From assembly GCF_017355955.1 (NCBI RefSeq), contig NZ_JAFFID010000001.1:1550001-1614000 (forward strand): DNA of 64,000 bases. Direction: 5' to 3'. Below are positions 25,648 to 34,264 of the stretch, piece by piece. The position numbers were made by a program, and so were the translations under genes. Each line of letters begins with the position of its first letter. Position 1 is the first letter of the stretch. The notes beneath the pieces are model-generated. The model saw only the letters and a program-made list of their open reading frames with translations. It searched no databases and was not told the origin of the DNA. This stretch comes from Sabulibacter ruber (GTDB lineage Bacteria > Bacteroidota > Bacteroidia > Cytophagales > Hymenobacteraceae).

Positions 25648-26667
25648 ATGCAGTTTGGTTATTGGCTCCCGGTATTTGGCGGATGGCTCCGCAACGTACC
25701 AGATGAAACCATGGAAACCTCCTGGGACTATGTGAAAACCCTGGCCCAGAAAAGCGAGGACTGGGGCTACAGCATCGCGCTTATCGCGGAACTGTACCTC
25801 AACGACATCAAAGGCGAAGAGGCTCCGGCGCTGGATGCCTGGTCTACCGCTGCCGCCCTGGCCGCCGTGACCCAGAAACTGGAACTGATGGTGGCCGTGC
25901 GCCCCACGTTCCATAACCCGGCGCTGCTGGCCAAAGCCGCCGCCAACATTGACCTCATCAGCAACGGGCGCCTGTCTTTGAACGTGGTGTCCAGCTGGTG
26001 GAAAGACGAGGCTACTAAATACGGCATCCAGTTTGAGCAGCACGATGACCGCTACGCCCGCACCAAGGAGTGGCTGGATGTGGTGACCAACCTCTGGGAG
26101 AAAGACCATTTCACTTACCAGGGCAAATACTACCAGGTCACCGATAACGTGCTGCAGCCCAAGCCCAAAAACAAACCGTTCATTTACGCGGGCGGCGAGT
26201 CTGAGGCGGCCAAGCAACTGATCTCCCGCCAATGCGACGGCTACGTGATGCACGGTGACTCTCCCGAAAAGATTGGGGAACGCATCTCAGACATGAAGCG
26301 CCGCCGCGAAGAAGCCGGTTTACCGCCCATGAAGTTTGGGGTAGCCGCCTATTCCATTGTGCGCGACACCGAGCAGGAAGTGAAAAAGGAACTGGAACGC
26401 ATCACCAACGTGCAGGGCTCCGCCGCCGGTTACAAAAATTACCAGCAGTGGCTGGCCGGAACCCAACTGGAGCAACGCGTTTCTCTGGAGGATTACTCCG
26501 TTTCCAACCGCGGCCTCCGCACCGGACTCACCGGAACCACTGCCCAGATTCAGGACCGCATTGGCGAGTTTGAAAAGGCAGGCGTGGATTTCTTCCTGTT
26601 GCAGTGCAGCCCTCAGATCGAGGAAATGCAGCGCTTCTCCGAGGCCGTGATCCAGGTGCCCGCTTAA
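25648..26667 (+). CDS. LLM-class flavin-dependent monooxygenase (SsuD/SfnG-like)
   Basis: A 339-residue luciferase-like TIM-barrel flavoprotein. It starts MQFGYWLPVFGGWL and shows family blocks LELMVAVRPTFHNPALLAK, ISNGRLSLNVVSSWW and KPFIYAGGESEAAKQLI. This resembles the alkanesulfonate/dimethylsulfone monooxygenase branch (SsuD, SfnG), which uses reduced FMN and oxygen to cleave C-S bonds. It starts two bases after the ATP-grasp stop, so the pair is one operon. Riboswitch control by SAM fits sulfur scavenging. No FMN reductase or sulfonate transporter is in the window. Confidence 0.85.
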   Translation: MQFGYWLPVFGGWLRNVPDETMETSWDYVKTLAQKSEDWGYSIALIAELYLNDIKGEEAPALDAWSTAAALAAVTQKLELMVAVRPTFHNPALLAKAAANIDLISNGRLSLNVVSSWWKDEATKYGIQFEQHDDRYARTKEWLDVVTNLWEKDHFTYQGKYYQVTDNVLQPKPKNKPFIYAGGESEAAKQLISRQCDGYVMHGDSPEKIGERISDMKRRREEAGLPPMKFGVAAYSIVRDTEQEVKKELERITNVQGSAAGYKNYQQWLAGTQLEQRVSLEDYSVSNRGLRTGLTGTTAQIQDRIGEFEKAGVDFFLLQCSPQIEEMQRFSEAVIQVPA

Positions 26668-26718
26668 TTATCATCATTCCACCCGGGCCTGAAAACCTTG
26701 GTGGTTAGAATACGCTTG

Positions 26719-26761
26719 AAAAAAAATAGGCCTGAAACGGAAGTTTCAGGCCTATTTTTTT
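26719..26761. terminator. Bidirectional terminator
   Basis: AAAATAGGCCTGAAAC (to 26738) pairs with GTTTCAGGCCTATTTT (from 26743) around a four-base loop, with A and T runs outside. It serves the flavin monooxygenase operon and the convergent DUF4890 gene. Confidence 0.9.
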
Positions 26762-26836
26762 AAACTGAGCTTAAAAGCTACTGATCGTTTCTTCTATTAC
26801 TTAAGGAAGAATCAGATTTCCTGGAGCCGCAGCGCA

Positions 26837-27346
26837 TCAGGAGTTCGCTCTGCTTTTCTTGTTGAATTTCTGATTGAAATCCCCGCCTCTTCCAGAACGC
26901 TCGGCGCGTTTGGCTTGCATCTGCTTGCGCTCGGTTTGGTATTTCTCAAACTGCTTTTTGTTCAGGATGTCTTTGAGCTCTTTCTCCCAATCGGCGCGAA
27001 GGCGTTGCAATTGCTCACGGCCCTGCTCATTGCGGTTGCCGCCTTTAGCGAACTCACCGCGCAGGCTCTGCATTTGCTGAGCATGTTTCAGGTTAAGCGC
27101 TTGCAATTTGCGTTCCTGGGATTTGTTCAGGTCCAGCTTCTTGGTGAGCATTTCGGTGCGTTTGGCGGCAATTTGCTCCGGAGTCAATTTCTGGCGCTTG
27201 CCCTCACCACGGCGGAAATCACCTCGGTCGCCACGGCCCTGCTCGGTTCTGTTCTCGGCGTTTCTGTCTCGGCGCGGACCATCCTGCGCATATGAAGTTC
27301 CTACTACTGCCAGGCCTAAAGCAATCATTACTGCTAATTTTTTCAT
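26837..27346 (-). CDS. DUF4890 family secreted protein
   Basis: A 169-residue periplasmic protein: a signal peptide ends near GTSYAQ, and an Arg/Asp/Gly-rich linker and a helical region follow, with KLTPEQIAAKRTEMLTKKLD and LNLKHAQQMQSLRGEF. The LTPEQ-type start and long charged helices resemble Spy/CpxP-like stress chaperones and the DUF4890 family, whose exact role is unknown. It is a lone minus-strand gene with a shared terminator at its 3' end. It is strongly basic and ends KKSRANS. Confidence 0.7.
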   Translation of the reverse strand: MKKLAVMIALGLAVVGTSYAQDGPRRDRNAENRTEQGRGDRGDFRRGEGKRQKLTPEQIAAKRTEMLTKKLDLNKSQERKLQALNLKHAQQMQSLRGEFAKGGNRNEQGREQLQRLRADWEKELKDILNKKQFEKYQTERKQMQAKRAERSGRGGDFNQKFNKKSRANS

Positions 27347-27616
27347 TTTGTCTAAGGGTTTAAGTTTCTAGTGTAAGGCCAGGTTGTTTGACCTGGTTGC
27401 TAGGCTATTTGCAAAGCAGGTGCCAAAAACAGCCTGAAAACCCCTGTTTGAAGCCAACGGGACAAACCCCAAAGTGAAACGGACAGAAGCGGTAAGTGAA
27501 ACGGGCAACCTGTTTTCAAGGTGTTTCCCTGAAAAGAAGCCCAAAACAAAAAACGCCTTCACCAATCAAGATGAAAGCGTTTCCAGAAGAGATTTTCCTA
27601 AGCGTGAAAGGACACT
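27347..27616. other. Intergenic region between DUF4890 and DUF4197 genes
   Basis: Two degenerate family C strings are seen (about 27424-27450 and 27510-27545, the latter CCTGTTTTCAAGG... CCTGAAAAGAAGCC). No ORF or clear hairpin was recognised. Confidence 0.35.
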
Positions 27617-28330
27617 TTACTGCTGACTGAACACTTTTTTGAGCAACTCAGACGTGCGGGCCTGCGGATTCTGCCGGATGGCTTTTTCCTCTTTGGCCAC
27701 CATCACAAACAAACCGTCCAGCGCCTTTTGCGTGGCATAGGCCTCCAGGTCTGGATTCACTTTCTTCACCAGCGGAATCTTGTTGTACGCCGAGATCAGG
27801 TTGTGGTAATATTGGGTGGCGTTCACCTTGCTCAGCGAGTTCTGGATAATAGGCTGGAACGCCTGGGTCAGCTGATCTGAGGTGGTGCGTTTGAGGTACC
27901 GGGTAGCCGCGTCCTGCTCGCCTTTCAGAATAGAGAAAGCATCCTGAATGGTCATCTGCTTGATGGCGGAGACAAAGATGGGTTTCGCTTCCTTGGCAGC
28001 ATCCTCGGCGGCGCGGTTCAGGGCCAGCACAAATTTGTCTACCTCGCCGCCCATGCCAATCTGCCGAAGCCGCGTTTCCACGTTCTTCACCTCCGGCGGA
28101 AAAGGAATCCTGATCTCGGGGTTTTTAAAGTAACCGTCCACCTGCGAGGCTAAATCGGAACCGTTGGAGGCGCCTTTGGTCAAGGCTTCCTTCAGGCCGG
28201 CTCCTACTTCCTCCTTAGAAAGTTGGCCAGTGCCGCTCAGGATGGCACCTTTGATTTTATCCAGCTTGATCTGGGCCATCGCGCCATTGCCGGCCAGAAA
28301 CAAGGCAATTAAAAGGATGAGATTTTTCAT
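27617..28330 (-). CDS. DUF4197 family exported protein
   Basis: A 237-residue protein if ATG 28330 is used (an upstream ATG at 28339 is possible, but the signal peptide starts MKNLILLIALFLAGNGAMAQ). The mature part matches the DUF4197 pattern: AGLKEALTKGASNGSDLAS, then GYFKNPEIRIPFPPEVKNVE, RAAEDAAKEAKPIFVSAIK, FSILKGEQDAATRYLK and KALDGLFVMVAKEEKAIRQN. The family is periplasmic, helical and of unknown function. It may form a unit with the barrel protein gene upstream, but a hairpin lies between them. Confidence 0.85.
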   Translation of the reverse strand: MKNLILLIALFLAGNGAMAQIKLDKIKGAILSGTGQLSKEEVGAGLKEALTKGASNGSDLASQVDGYFKNPEIRIPFPPEVKNVETRLRQIGMGGEVDKFVLALNRAAEDAAKEAKPIFVSAIKQMTIQDAFSILKGEQDAATRYLKRTTSDQLTQAFQPIIQNSLSKVNATQYYHNLISAYNKIPLVKKVNPDLEAYATQKALDGLFVMVAKEEKAIRQNPQARTSELLKKVFSQQ

Positions 28331-28367
28331 ATCGGCCATGATATATGGTTCTTCTAATATAAAGCAA

Positions 28368-28421
28368 AAGCCTTCTGTTTATTGCTCTTTTCTGAGAAAA
28401 TAAGCCGTAAACAGAAGGCTT
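28368..28421 (-). terminator. Hairpin after the barrel protein gene
   Basis: AAGCCTTCTGTTTA (28368-28381) pairs perfectly with TAAACAGAAGGCTT (28408-28421). The 26-base loop holds a family C motif (CTTTTCTGAGAAAA, then AAGCCGTAAACAG). It lies 24 bases beyond the minus-strand stop at 28445 and is followed on that strand by a T-rich run. Confidence 0.75.
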
Positions 28422-28444
28422 GAGTGCTACTTAAGAGCGATGAA

Positions 28445-31258
28445 TTAGCCCTGTGGTGGCGGTGGTCCGCCGGGCAAACCGCCCGGAGGCGGACCAGGGA
28501 ACCCTCTGTCGCGGCTCGGTTCTGCCGGGGCGCTGCCGGTGAAGTTGCGCAGGTTGTAGGTGAAGGTGAGCATGAAGAAACGCTGCAGCACGCTGGATTG
28601 CACATCTTCCACGTACTGGGCGGTGAAGTTCCGCTGCACGCTCACGTTCTGGTTGAGCAAATCGTTCACGCTCAGACTCAGCTCGCCCTGCTGGTTTTTG
28701 AACAACTTCTTGCTGATGCTCATGTTCCAGAGCAGGTAGTTGGCATCTAACCCCGCAGATAAACCAGAGTTGTACTGGTGGTTCAGCTCGGTGCGGTACA
28801 CTAGGCCCGGCCCGAAGATCCAGTTGTATTTCAGGTTGGTGTTCTGGGTGAAATAGTTGTTACTCTGCTGCGTAGGCAAAGAATTGTGCACAAAGTTGTA
28901 AGAAGAATTGGTGGAGAGATTGAAGTCTATCTTCTCACTGATGTTACTGCTCAACGACAGCCCCACTCCCACGTTGGGCGCTTTGGCAATGTTCAGCTCC
29001 CCGTTGGTTAAGCCCGGCGTGCGCGTGTACCCCACCGAGCCGTGCACCCCAACGTTAGACTTCAGCCAGTTCACCGGCTGGCCCAGGTGGAAAACCGAGC
29101 GTACATTCACGTAGCCATCCAGGTTCACTGGCGTGGTCAGTTGCTGCCCCTTTTCCAGCACCACGCCGTTGGCCAACGTGATAGGCTCCGCAGTGGCTCT
29201 GGTGATGCTGTTACCCACGTAGTTTTGAACCAGATTCCCGAAAACACCCACAAAAAAGATGCGGTTGGTCTCTGTATTGAAGTTGCGGAACCCGGTCCGG
29301 AAACTATGGCTGTAGGTTTGCAGCAACGAAGGATTTCCCTGGTACAACAGCAGCGGGTTGGTATTGTCAATGGCCTCAGACAACTGATCTACCGAAGGCG
29401 CATTGGTACTGGTGTTGTAGTTGAAATCAAAGTTCTTGGACTGGGAAATCTTGAGGTTCATATCCGCCGAGGGCAAAATGCTGGTAAACCGCCGGGTGTA
29501 GGTATTCTCACTGGGGTATTCCTGGTCAACCTCCAACGTAGCCAATTGGTAGCGGGTGTTTACGCGGAGCCGCAGTTTGCCCTGGTTGTACTGGTAACCG
29601 GTGCCAAAGCGCTGCGTGAAGTACCCACTCTGGAAGGTATTGCTCAGCGCTTGGTTCAGTTGGCTGTAGGTACCGGAGCCTTCGGCATCCAGCTCATAGG
29701 CTTTTTTGTCAGCATCGTTCAGTTGGTTGCCCAGGTTGTAGATGAGCTGCACATGGCCGTTTTTACCCACCGGCTCATTGTAGGTCAGGTCACCGACCCA
29801 CGAGAACGTGTTTCTTTTCTGTTGGGTGAACAGGTTCTGAAAGGCATTGGTGTTGGTTCCGCGGTAGTAAAGGCTGGTCGCCGCCAAGGTATTGTCGCCG
29901 TTGCTGGTGCTGTAGCTGGTGTTGAGGCTGGCGGAGAGATTTCGGCCCGTTTTCCCGAATTTATGGCTAAACAGGATGTTGTTGTTGAACGTGAGCGCTT
30001 TGCTACTGGCTACTGTGGAGTTCTCAGAGGTATTCAGGGCGCCGTTCACGTTGGAAGTGGCACTAGAAACCTGGTTCGTTGAGCTGTTATCTTCCACCGT
30101 CAAACTGGGCGTGATCAACAGGCGGTTGTTGGGGTTGAGGTTATAATCCAGCCGGAAATTGAACACGTGGCTGGCCGTGGCCGTGGAACTCAAGCGGTTC
30201 TCGTTGTAGACCTGGCCCGAGTCTGACGGCAGCGTGTAGTTCTGGATCCTGAACTGATTGTTCCCGATGGTGCGGTCCGTGAACTTATAATTGCCGCTCA
30301 CCTCTATCTTCTTGCCCCACAGATCACTGTAGTTTAGCCCGATTGTGTTGGTAGAAATCAGCCCCGAGGGGGTGCCCCCGCCCATGGGCGGACGCCGGCC
30401 CCGCATGCCGCCGCCGGGAGTCTCGCCAATGGAAAAGTCCAGCAGGTTAATGTTATTGGTGAGGCCGGTGAGCGTGAGGCGCTGATCGCCGTTGAACGAG
30501 TTCACCGCCGCACCCACCATGTACTTGCCATCGGAGCCGTAACCCGCTGAGGCTTTCCCGAACTGCCCTTTGCGTTTGTCTGGTTTGGTGATGATGTTGA
30601 TGGTTTTGGCCGCGTGGCCGTCATCTACCCCGCTGAACTCGGCCTGGTCGCTTTTCTTATCGAAGATCTGGATGTTGGCGATCACGTCGGCGGGAAGGCT
30701 GCGGAGGGCGGCGCTGGGGTCATCGCTGAAGAAGCGCTTGCCGTCTACCAGCACCTGCTTCACGTCCTGGCCCTGCGCCTGCAGCGTTCCGTTGGTCACC
30801 GTAATGCCCGGCATCTTCTGCACCAGGTCCTCGGCGCTGGCATCCGGGGCGGTTTTGAAGGCGGCGGCGTTGAACTGGGTTGTATCGCCTTTCTGCTCGC
30901 CCGGCGGAATCTTGCCCACTACTTTCACTTCGCCCAACACCTGGCTGTTCAAAGCCAGGCTCAGCGTCCCTACATCTGTAGCCGTCAATACCGGCACCGA
31001 TTTCTGAAAAGTCTGGTACCCCAGAAAAGTGACGTTCAGCCTATAGTTACCGGCTGGGACGCTCAGTTTGAAAGCTCCTTGCGTATCAGTTGCCGCCACC
31101 GATTGGGTTGAGTCCACTAACCTGGTAAGAATAACCGTAGCGCCGGGCAGCGCTGATTTGTCAGTGGCATCCACCACCTTACCCGAGACTGAAAAGGATT
31201 GTGCTGAGGCCTGGTACCCTCCCAAGAGCAGCAGTACCATGAATAGAAAACGCTTCAT
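28445..31258 (-). CDS. Outer-membrane beta-barrel protein, TonB-dependent-receptor-like
   Basis: A 937-residue outer-membrane protein from ATG 31258 (the frame runs up to 31306, but the signal peptide begins MKRFLFMVLLLLGGYQASAQ). A carboxypeptidase-regulatory-like beta domain (residues about 22-105) is followed by a plug-like domain (GEVKVVGKIPP, then VQKMPGITVTNGTLQAQG and VLVDGKRFF) and a long barrel of the OMP_b-brl_3 type. No SusD partner is adjacent, so it is not a classic polysaccharide locus. The C-terminus is a Gly/Pro-rich tail (PGPPPGGLPGGPPPPQG), unusual for a barrel, which normally ends in an aromatic residue. The ligand is unknown. Confidence 0.85.
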   Translation of the reverse strand: MKRFLFMVLLLLGGYQASAQSFSVSGKVVDATDKSALPGATVILTRLVDSTQSVAATDTQGAFKLSVPAGNYRLNVTFLGYQTFQKSVPVLTATDVGTLSLALNSQVLGEVKVVGKIPPGEQKGDTTQFNAAAFKTAPDASAEDLVQKMPGITVTNGTLQAQGQDVKQVLVDGKRFFSDDPSAALRSLPADVIANIQIFDKKSDQAEFSGVDDGHAAKTINIITKPDKRKGQFGKASAGYGSDGKYMVGAAVNSFNGDQRLTLTGLTNNINLLDFSIGETPGGGMRGRRPPMGGGTPSGLISTNTIGLNYSDLWGKKIEVSGNYKFTDRTIGNNQFRIQNYTLPSDSGQVYNENRLSSTATASHVFNFRLDYNLNPNNRLLITPSLTVEDNSSTNQVSSATSNVNGALNTSENSTVASSKALTFNNNILFSHKFGKTGRNLSASLNTSYSTSNGDNTLAATSLYYRGTNTNAFQNLFTQQKRNTFSWVGDLTYNEPVGKNGHVQLIYNLGNQLNDADKKAYELDAEGSGTYSQLNQALSNTFQSGYFTQRFGTGYQYNQGKLRLRVNTRYQLATLEVDQEYPSENTYTRRFTSILPSADMNLKISQSKNFDFNYNTSTNAPSVDQLSEAIDNTNPLLLYQGNPSLLQTYSHSFRTGFRNFNTETNRIFFVGVFGNLVQNYVGNSITRATAEPITLANGVVLEKGQQLTTPVNLDGYVNVRSVFHLGQPVNWLKSNVGVHGSVGYTRTPGLTNGELNIAKAPNVGVGLSLSSNISEKIDFNLSTNSSYNFVHNSLPTQQSNNYFTQNTNLKYNWIFGPGLVYRTELNHQYNSGLSAGLDANYLLWNMSISKKLFKNQQGELSLSVNDLLNQNVSVQRNFTAQYVEDVQSSVLQRFFMLTFTYNLRNFTGSAPAEPSRDRGFPGPPPGGLPGGPPPPQG

Positions 31259-31594
31259 ATTGCCTGTGTAAGAGTTTCTGTTTTGTTCCTGTTTTCCCAA
31301 AAGCAAGGCAAAAACCGAGGCTTTCAGGTTGATGCCGCTAAGTTCGGGCGGCCATCCACAGGGGAACAGGCAATACTGGGTGAAGCGGGCAAAAGGCTAA
31401 CTGAAGTTGCTCATGCTACCAGCCAACAATTTCGGCTATGATCTCAGCTAAACGGTTCTAAAACGAGAGGTGGATTTCTTAGGCCTGGTTTGGGATAGGT
31501 CTGGCTTTATAGAGCACGGGATTGTAAAACTGTGAACTAGGGTAAATTCTCTGCTCTCAGTTAGCTGGCAGATTCAATTTTTTATGGTTGGTAA
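31259..31594. other. Intergenic region upstream of the barrel gene
   Basis: A degenerate family C string (CCTGTTTTCCCAAAAGCAAGGC) lies at about 31289-31310. No ORF or convincing promoter was recognised. Confidence 0.35.
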
Positions 31595-31752
31595 CTGAAC
31601 CCTCGCTCGCCTCTGGCGAGTGTGCGTTATCATGCGGCGTCTCGCCGCTGGGGACGCAGGTAGCCGAGGTGTGTCTAGCTCACCTGTACCCCAACAACGC
31701 AGCCAGAGGCTGCCCCATTACTCACACTCGCCAGAGGCGAGCGAGGGTTCAG
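31595..31752. repeat. Family B multi-hairpin element, copy 1
   Basis: This 158-base element has perfect 30-base outer arms (31595-31624 with 31723-31752), containing CCTCGCTCGCCTCTGGCGAG. Inside are GCGGCG-tct-CGCCGC (31634-31648), a middle stem CAGGT/ACCTG, and GCAGCC-aga-GGCTGC (31699-31713). It folds into a cloverleaf-like shape as RNA or single-stranded DNA. Copy 2 (56489-56613) keeps the shape with paired base changes. No coding potential is evident. Confidence 0.8.
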
Positions 31753-31880
31753 GAAAGTTCTGAGAAGCGGAGTAGCCTTATTACATGATATTTCAGAACA
31801 CTCTAAAACTAAACTGTTAATCATGGGAAAAAATGGTTTTCTCCACCAGCCTTCATTTGGAGTGCCAGCCTGCAAGCCCA

Positions 31881-32084
31881 TTAGTAAGCAGAAGCAAAGG
31901 ACTTCTTTTTCTCAGCCTTCAATTGCTGCTGTTTGACCTGTTTTAGCTGATCTTTCAGTTCCTTCAACTCCTGCAATAGTAACTGCGCTACTTTCTTGTT
32001 CATCTTCTGAAGTTCCGCTGAATACAAGCACTTCTGCTTAAGCGCAATCTCCTGCTCCAGTTTTCTGATTTGGCTATTTTCCAT
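31881..32084 (-). CDS. Small coiled-coil protein, hypothetical
   Basis: A 67-residue Lys/Gln/Leu-rich protein predicted to be one long helix with heptad-like spacing (IRKLEQEIALKQKCLYSAE, then LLLQELKELKDQLKQVKQQQ) and a basic tail. One Cys is present. No family was recognised. It is a lone minus-strand ORF between a family B element and a family A repeat. The strong helical pattern and clean ATG start favour a real gene, but short length keeps confidence moderate. Confidence 0.5.
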   Translation of the reverse strand: MENSQIRKLEQEIALKQKCLYSAELQKMNKKVAQLLLQELKELKDQLKQVKQQQLKAEKKKSFASAY

Positions 32085-32229
32085 GACAACGGATGGGTTA
32101 AAAGTGGAGTAGCTGGTGTTTCAAATTCTTTCTATTTAGGGCAGATAAAGTTTTGTATTTGGCTTGATTCTATGAAAACAACCTCAAAACGGCTTGCTGT
32201 CTTTCCTGATGCCCCCCCTTAAGCCTGCA

Positions 32230-32297
32230 ATGGCGCGGAAGTTACTTCCGTGCCTTCCTGACGTACTCTCAAGGCACGGAAATAACTTCCGCGCCAT
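32230..32297. repeat. Family A palindromic repeat, copy 2
   Basis: ATGGCGCGGAAGTTA (32230-32244) pairs with TAACTTCCGCGCCAT (32283-32297), and inside it TTCCGTGCCTT (32246-32256) pairs with AAGGCACGGAA (32271-32281). The whole 68 bases form one long hairpin with a short loop. Confidence 0.85.
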
Positions 32298-32329
32298 AGT
32301 CCAGTAGACAACTTTCTGTTATTAGCTTA

Positions 32330-32355
32330 CTTTCAGAAAACGGCCTTAAAACAGC
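32330..32355. repeat. Family C intergenic motif
   Basis: CTTTCAGAAAACGGCCTTAAAACAGC, beyond the 3' end of the LytTR gene (stop at 32440). The rest of the 355-base gap 32085-32439 contains only this and the family A repeat. Confidence 0.45.
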
Positions 32356-32439
32356 TACATGCTTCTCCCTGAAAGGACGGCAACTTCTTGCTGTACTAAT
32401 GACAGCCATGCCCCATTCCACCCTTATCTCAAGCTTGTG

Positions 32440-33198
32440 TTACTTCGCCAGCCAGTTCAGGAACAGGGGGCTTTTGGCTTTGCTGACGATGATTTCTTCC
32501 TGGAACGGGATGTTCAACGTCACTGATAGCTTGCGGCCGAAGTATTGTGCGGCTTCTTTGATGGCTTTGTGGTTTACCAGGTACTGACGGTTGGCCCGGA
32601 AGAACTGACTGCCGCAGATGGCTTCCATCTCTTCCATGTTCTGGTTGAGGGTGAACTTGCGCTGGTCAAAGGTGACCACGTGCGTGATCAGGTTCTGGGA
32701 ATAGAAGACGGCAATCTGGTCAATGGGCAGCGGAATGATCTTATCGCGTTGGTACACCAGCACCGAGGTTGGCTTCTGCACCAGACGGTTATCCAGCAGC
32801 TGCAGCAGGGCCTGGTAGTCTGGTTTACCTGGGGCCAGACTTTCCTGCAGTTGCTTGTATTTCTGCAGCGTTTTCTCAATAGTGGCCCTGTTGAACGGCT
32901 TCAGGATATAATCAATGCCGTTGGCCCGGAAAGCGTCCAGCGCGTACTCGTTGTAGGCGGTACAGAACACCACTGGCTTGGTGATGGACACGGCGTTGAA
33001 GATCTCAAAGCTCAGCCCATCGCCCAGCTGTATATCCGAGAAAATAAGGTCGGGTTGCGGATTTGCCTGGAAATACGCCACCGCCGCTTTCACCGAGGGT
33101 AGTACCGCCACAATCCTGGCGGCGGGCTCTACCTCCAGCAAGGTATCTTCCAGGTCTTCGGCGGTGAAGGGTTCGTCTTCAATTATGAGGATGTTCAT
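32440..33198 (-). CDS. LytTR-family response regulator
   Basis: A 252-residue regulator. The receiver domain (residues 1-120) has acidic pocket IIEDEP and phospho-acceptor Asp55 in IFSDIQLGDG, with conserved Thr (FCTAYNEY) and Lys (ILKPFN). The LytTR DNA-binding domain fills residues about 145-252 (KIIPLPIDQIAVFYSQ, FFRANRQYLVNHKAI). The gene overlaps the 3' end of the kinase gene by 20 bases, so it is paired with that kinase. Targets are unknown; such pairs in Bacteroidota often act on envelope or transport genes. Confidence 0.93.
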   Translation of the reverse strand: MNILIIEDEPFTAEDLEDTLLEVEPAARIVAVLPSVKAAVAYFQANPQPDLIFSDIQLGDGLSFEIFNAVSITKPVVFCTAYNEYALDAFRANGIDYILKPFNRATIEKTLQKYKQLQESLAPGKPDYQALLQLLDNRLVQKPTSVLVYQRDKIIPLPIDQIAVFYSQNLITHVVTFDQRKFTLNQNMEEMEAICGSQFFRANRQYLVNHKAIKEAAQYFGRKLSVTLNIPFQEEIIVSKAKSPLFLNWLAK

Positions 33199-34264
33199 TG
33201 AACAGTAACTTTAATTCAACAGAGAAATACTGGTCTGACTCCATAATGTTGATGCCGGTGCCGCAGATAACCTGGTACCGCTCAGACAAATTCCTGAGCC
33301 CGATGCCCGAGGAAGCCTCTAGGGTCTGCTTCTTCCTTTTGTTGTTGGTAACCACAATGGAATCATTGGTTTGGTACGCGATCTTGATGGTCAAGGGCTC
33401 CTCCACGGTGAAGGCATTGTGCTTGATGGCGTTCTCTACCAGCAACTGCAACGAGAAAATGGGCAGGCAACCAGTCAGGAGAATGTGCTCCGGTATGTCA
33501 ATCTCGTAGCTGAAGGAATCTTTGAACCGCACTTTCTGCATCTCCAGGTAATCCACGCAAAGCTTGAGCTCCTCCTTCAGCGGAATGATGGCCTCGTTCC
33601 CCGAGTTGATGGATGCCCTCAGCAAATCAGAGAGCCGCACCAGGTACTCCTCGGCCTCGGGGCGTTGCCGCTTGATCAATGATTTGAGGGTAGTAAGCGA
33701 GTTGAACAGGAAATGCGGCTGCAGTTGGTGTTTCAGGTGCTGGTGCTGCGCAATGGCGTGGTTCATCTTGAGCTGGCTGTTCTCCACCGCAATCTGGGCG
33801 CTTTTCCGCTGCAAGATGATCAGATCCATGAGCACCAGAATGATGGTGTTGTTGGTGAGCGCCACAATGAGCGGCAGCACCCTGACCCGACCTCCGTCTG
33901 ACAGCACAAAAATCACCGCCACACAGCCGTAATACAGCAAAGTAGTAAGCACATAACTGGTGACGTACCTGATGATGTTCCTGGTCTTGTCTTTCAGGTC
34001 TACCCTGCTCAGCCTGCCGTACAGGTAAATATTGATAAACCACAGGCAAAGCATGAGCACCGAGATGCCCACTACCGTAATAAGCATATGTTCCTGGGGA
34101 GGCGGAAAGTGCATCTCGCGCATCCGGGGCCGGGGCGGACGATTACCCAGGAAGAACGGCCGGCCGGCATTGATAACGGGAAACATACTGATTACCCCCC
34201 AGGCCACCGAGGTAATCAACGCTATTCTCCATAAGCCTTTTTTATAGGAATCTGGCTCTAACAT
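33179..34264 (-). CDS. LytS/YpdA-type sensor histidine kinase
   Basis: A 361-residue kinase with four membrane helices (about residues 12-30, 58-80, 98-120 and 128-150), then a His_kinase domain with QLQPHFLFNSLTTLKSLI (His184), and a degenerate ATPase end (LQLLVENAIKHNAF, IGLRNLSERYQ). This layout is typical of kinases that partner LytTR regulators. It has no large sensor domain. It is the first gene of a two-gene operon with the regulator. Confidence 0.92.
   Translation of the reverse strand: MLEPDSYKKGLWRIALITSVAWGVISMFPVINAGRPFFLGNRPPRPRMREMHFPPPQEHMLITVVGISVLMLCLWFINIYLYGRLSRVDLKDKTRNIIRYVTSYVLTTLLYYGCVAVIFVLSDGGRVRVLPLIVALTNNTIILVLMDLIILQRKSAQIAVENSQLKMNHAIAQHQHLKHQLQPHFLFNSLTTLKSLIKRQRPEAEEYLVRLSDLLRASINSGNEAIIPLKEELKLCVDYLEMQKVRFKDSFSYEIDIPEHILLTGCLPIFSLQLLVENAIKHNAFTVEEPLTIKIAYQTNDSIVVTNNKRKKQTLEASSGIGLRNLSERYQVICGTGINIMESDQYFSVELKLLFNEHPHN

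Noticed and set aside
31588..31788. ORFs within the family B element on both strands
   Set aside because: They exist only because the palindrome lacks stops; the sequence is explained by its hairpin structure.
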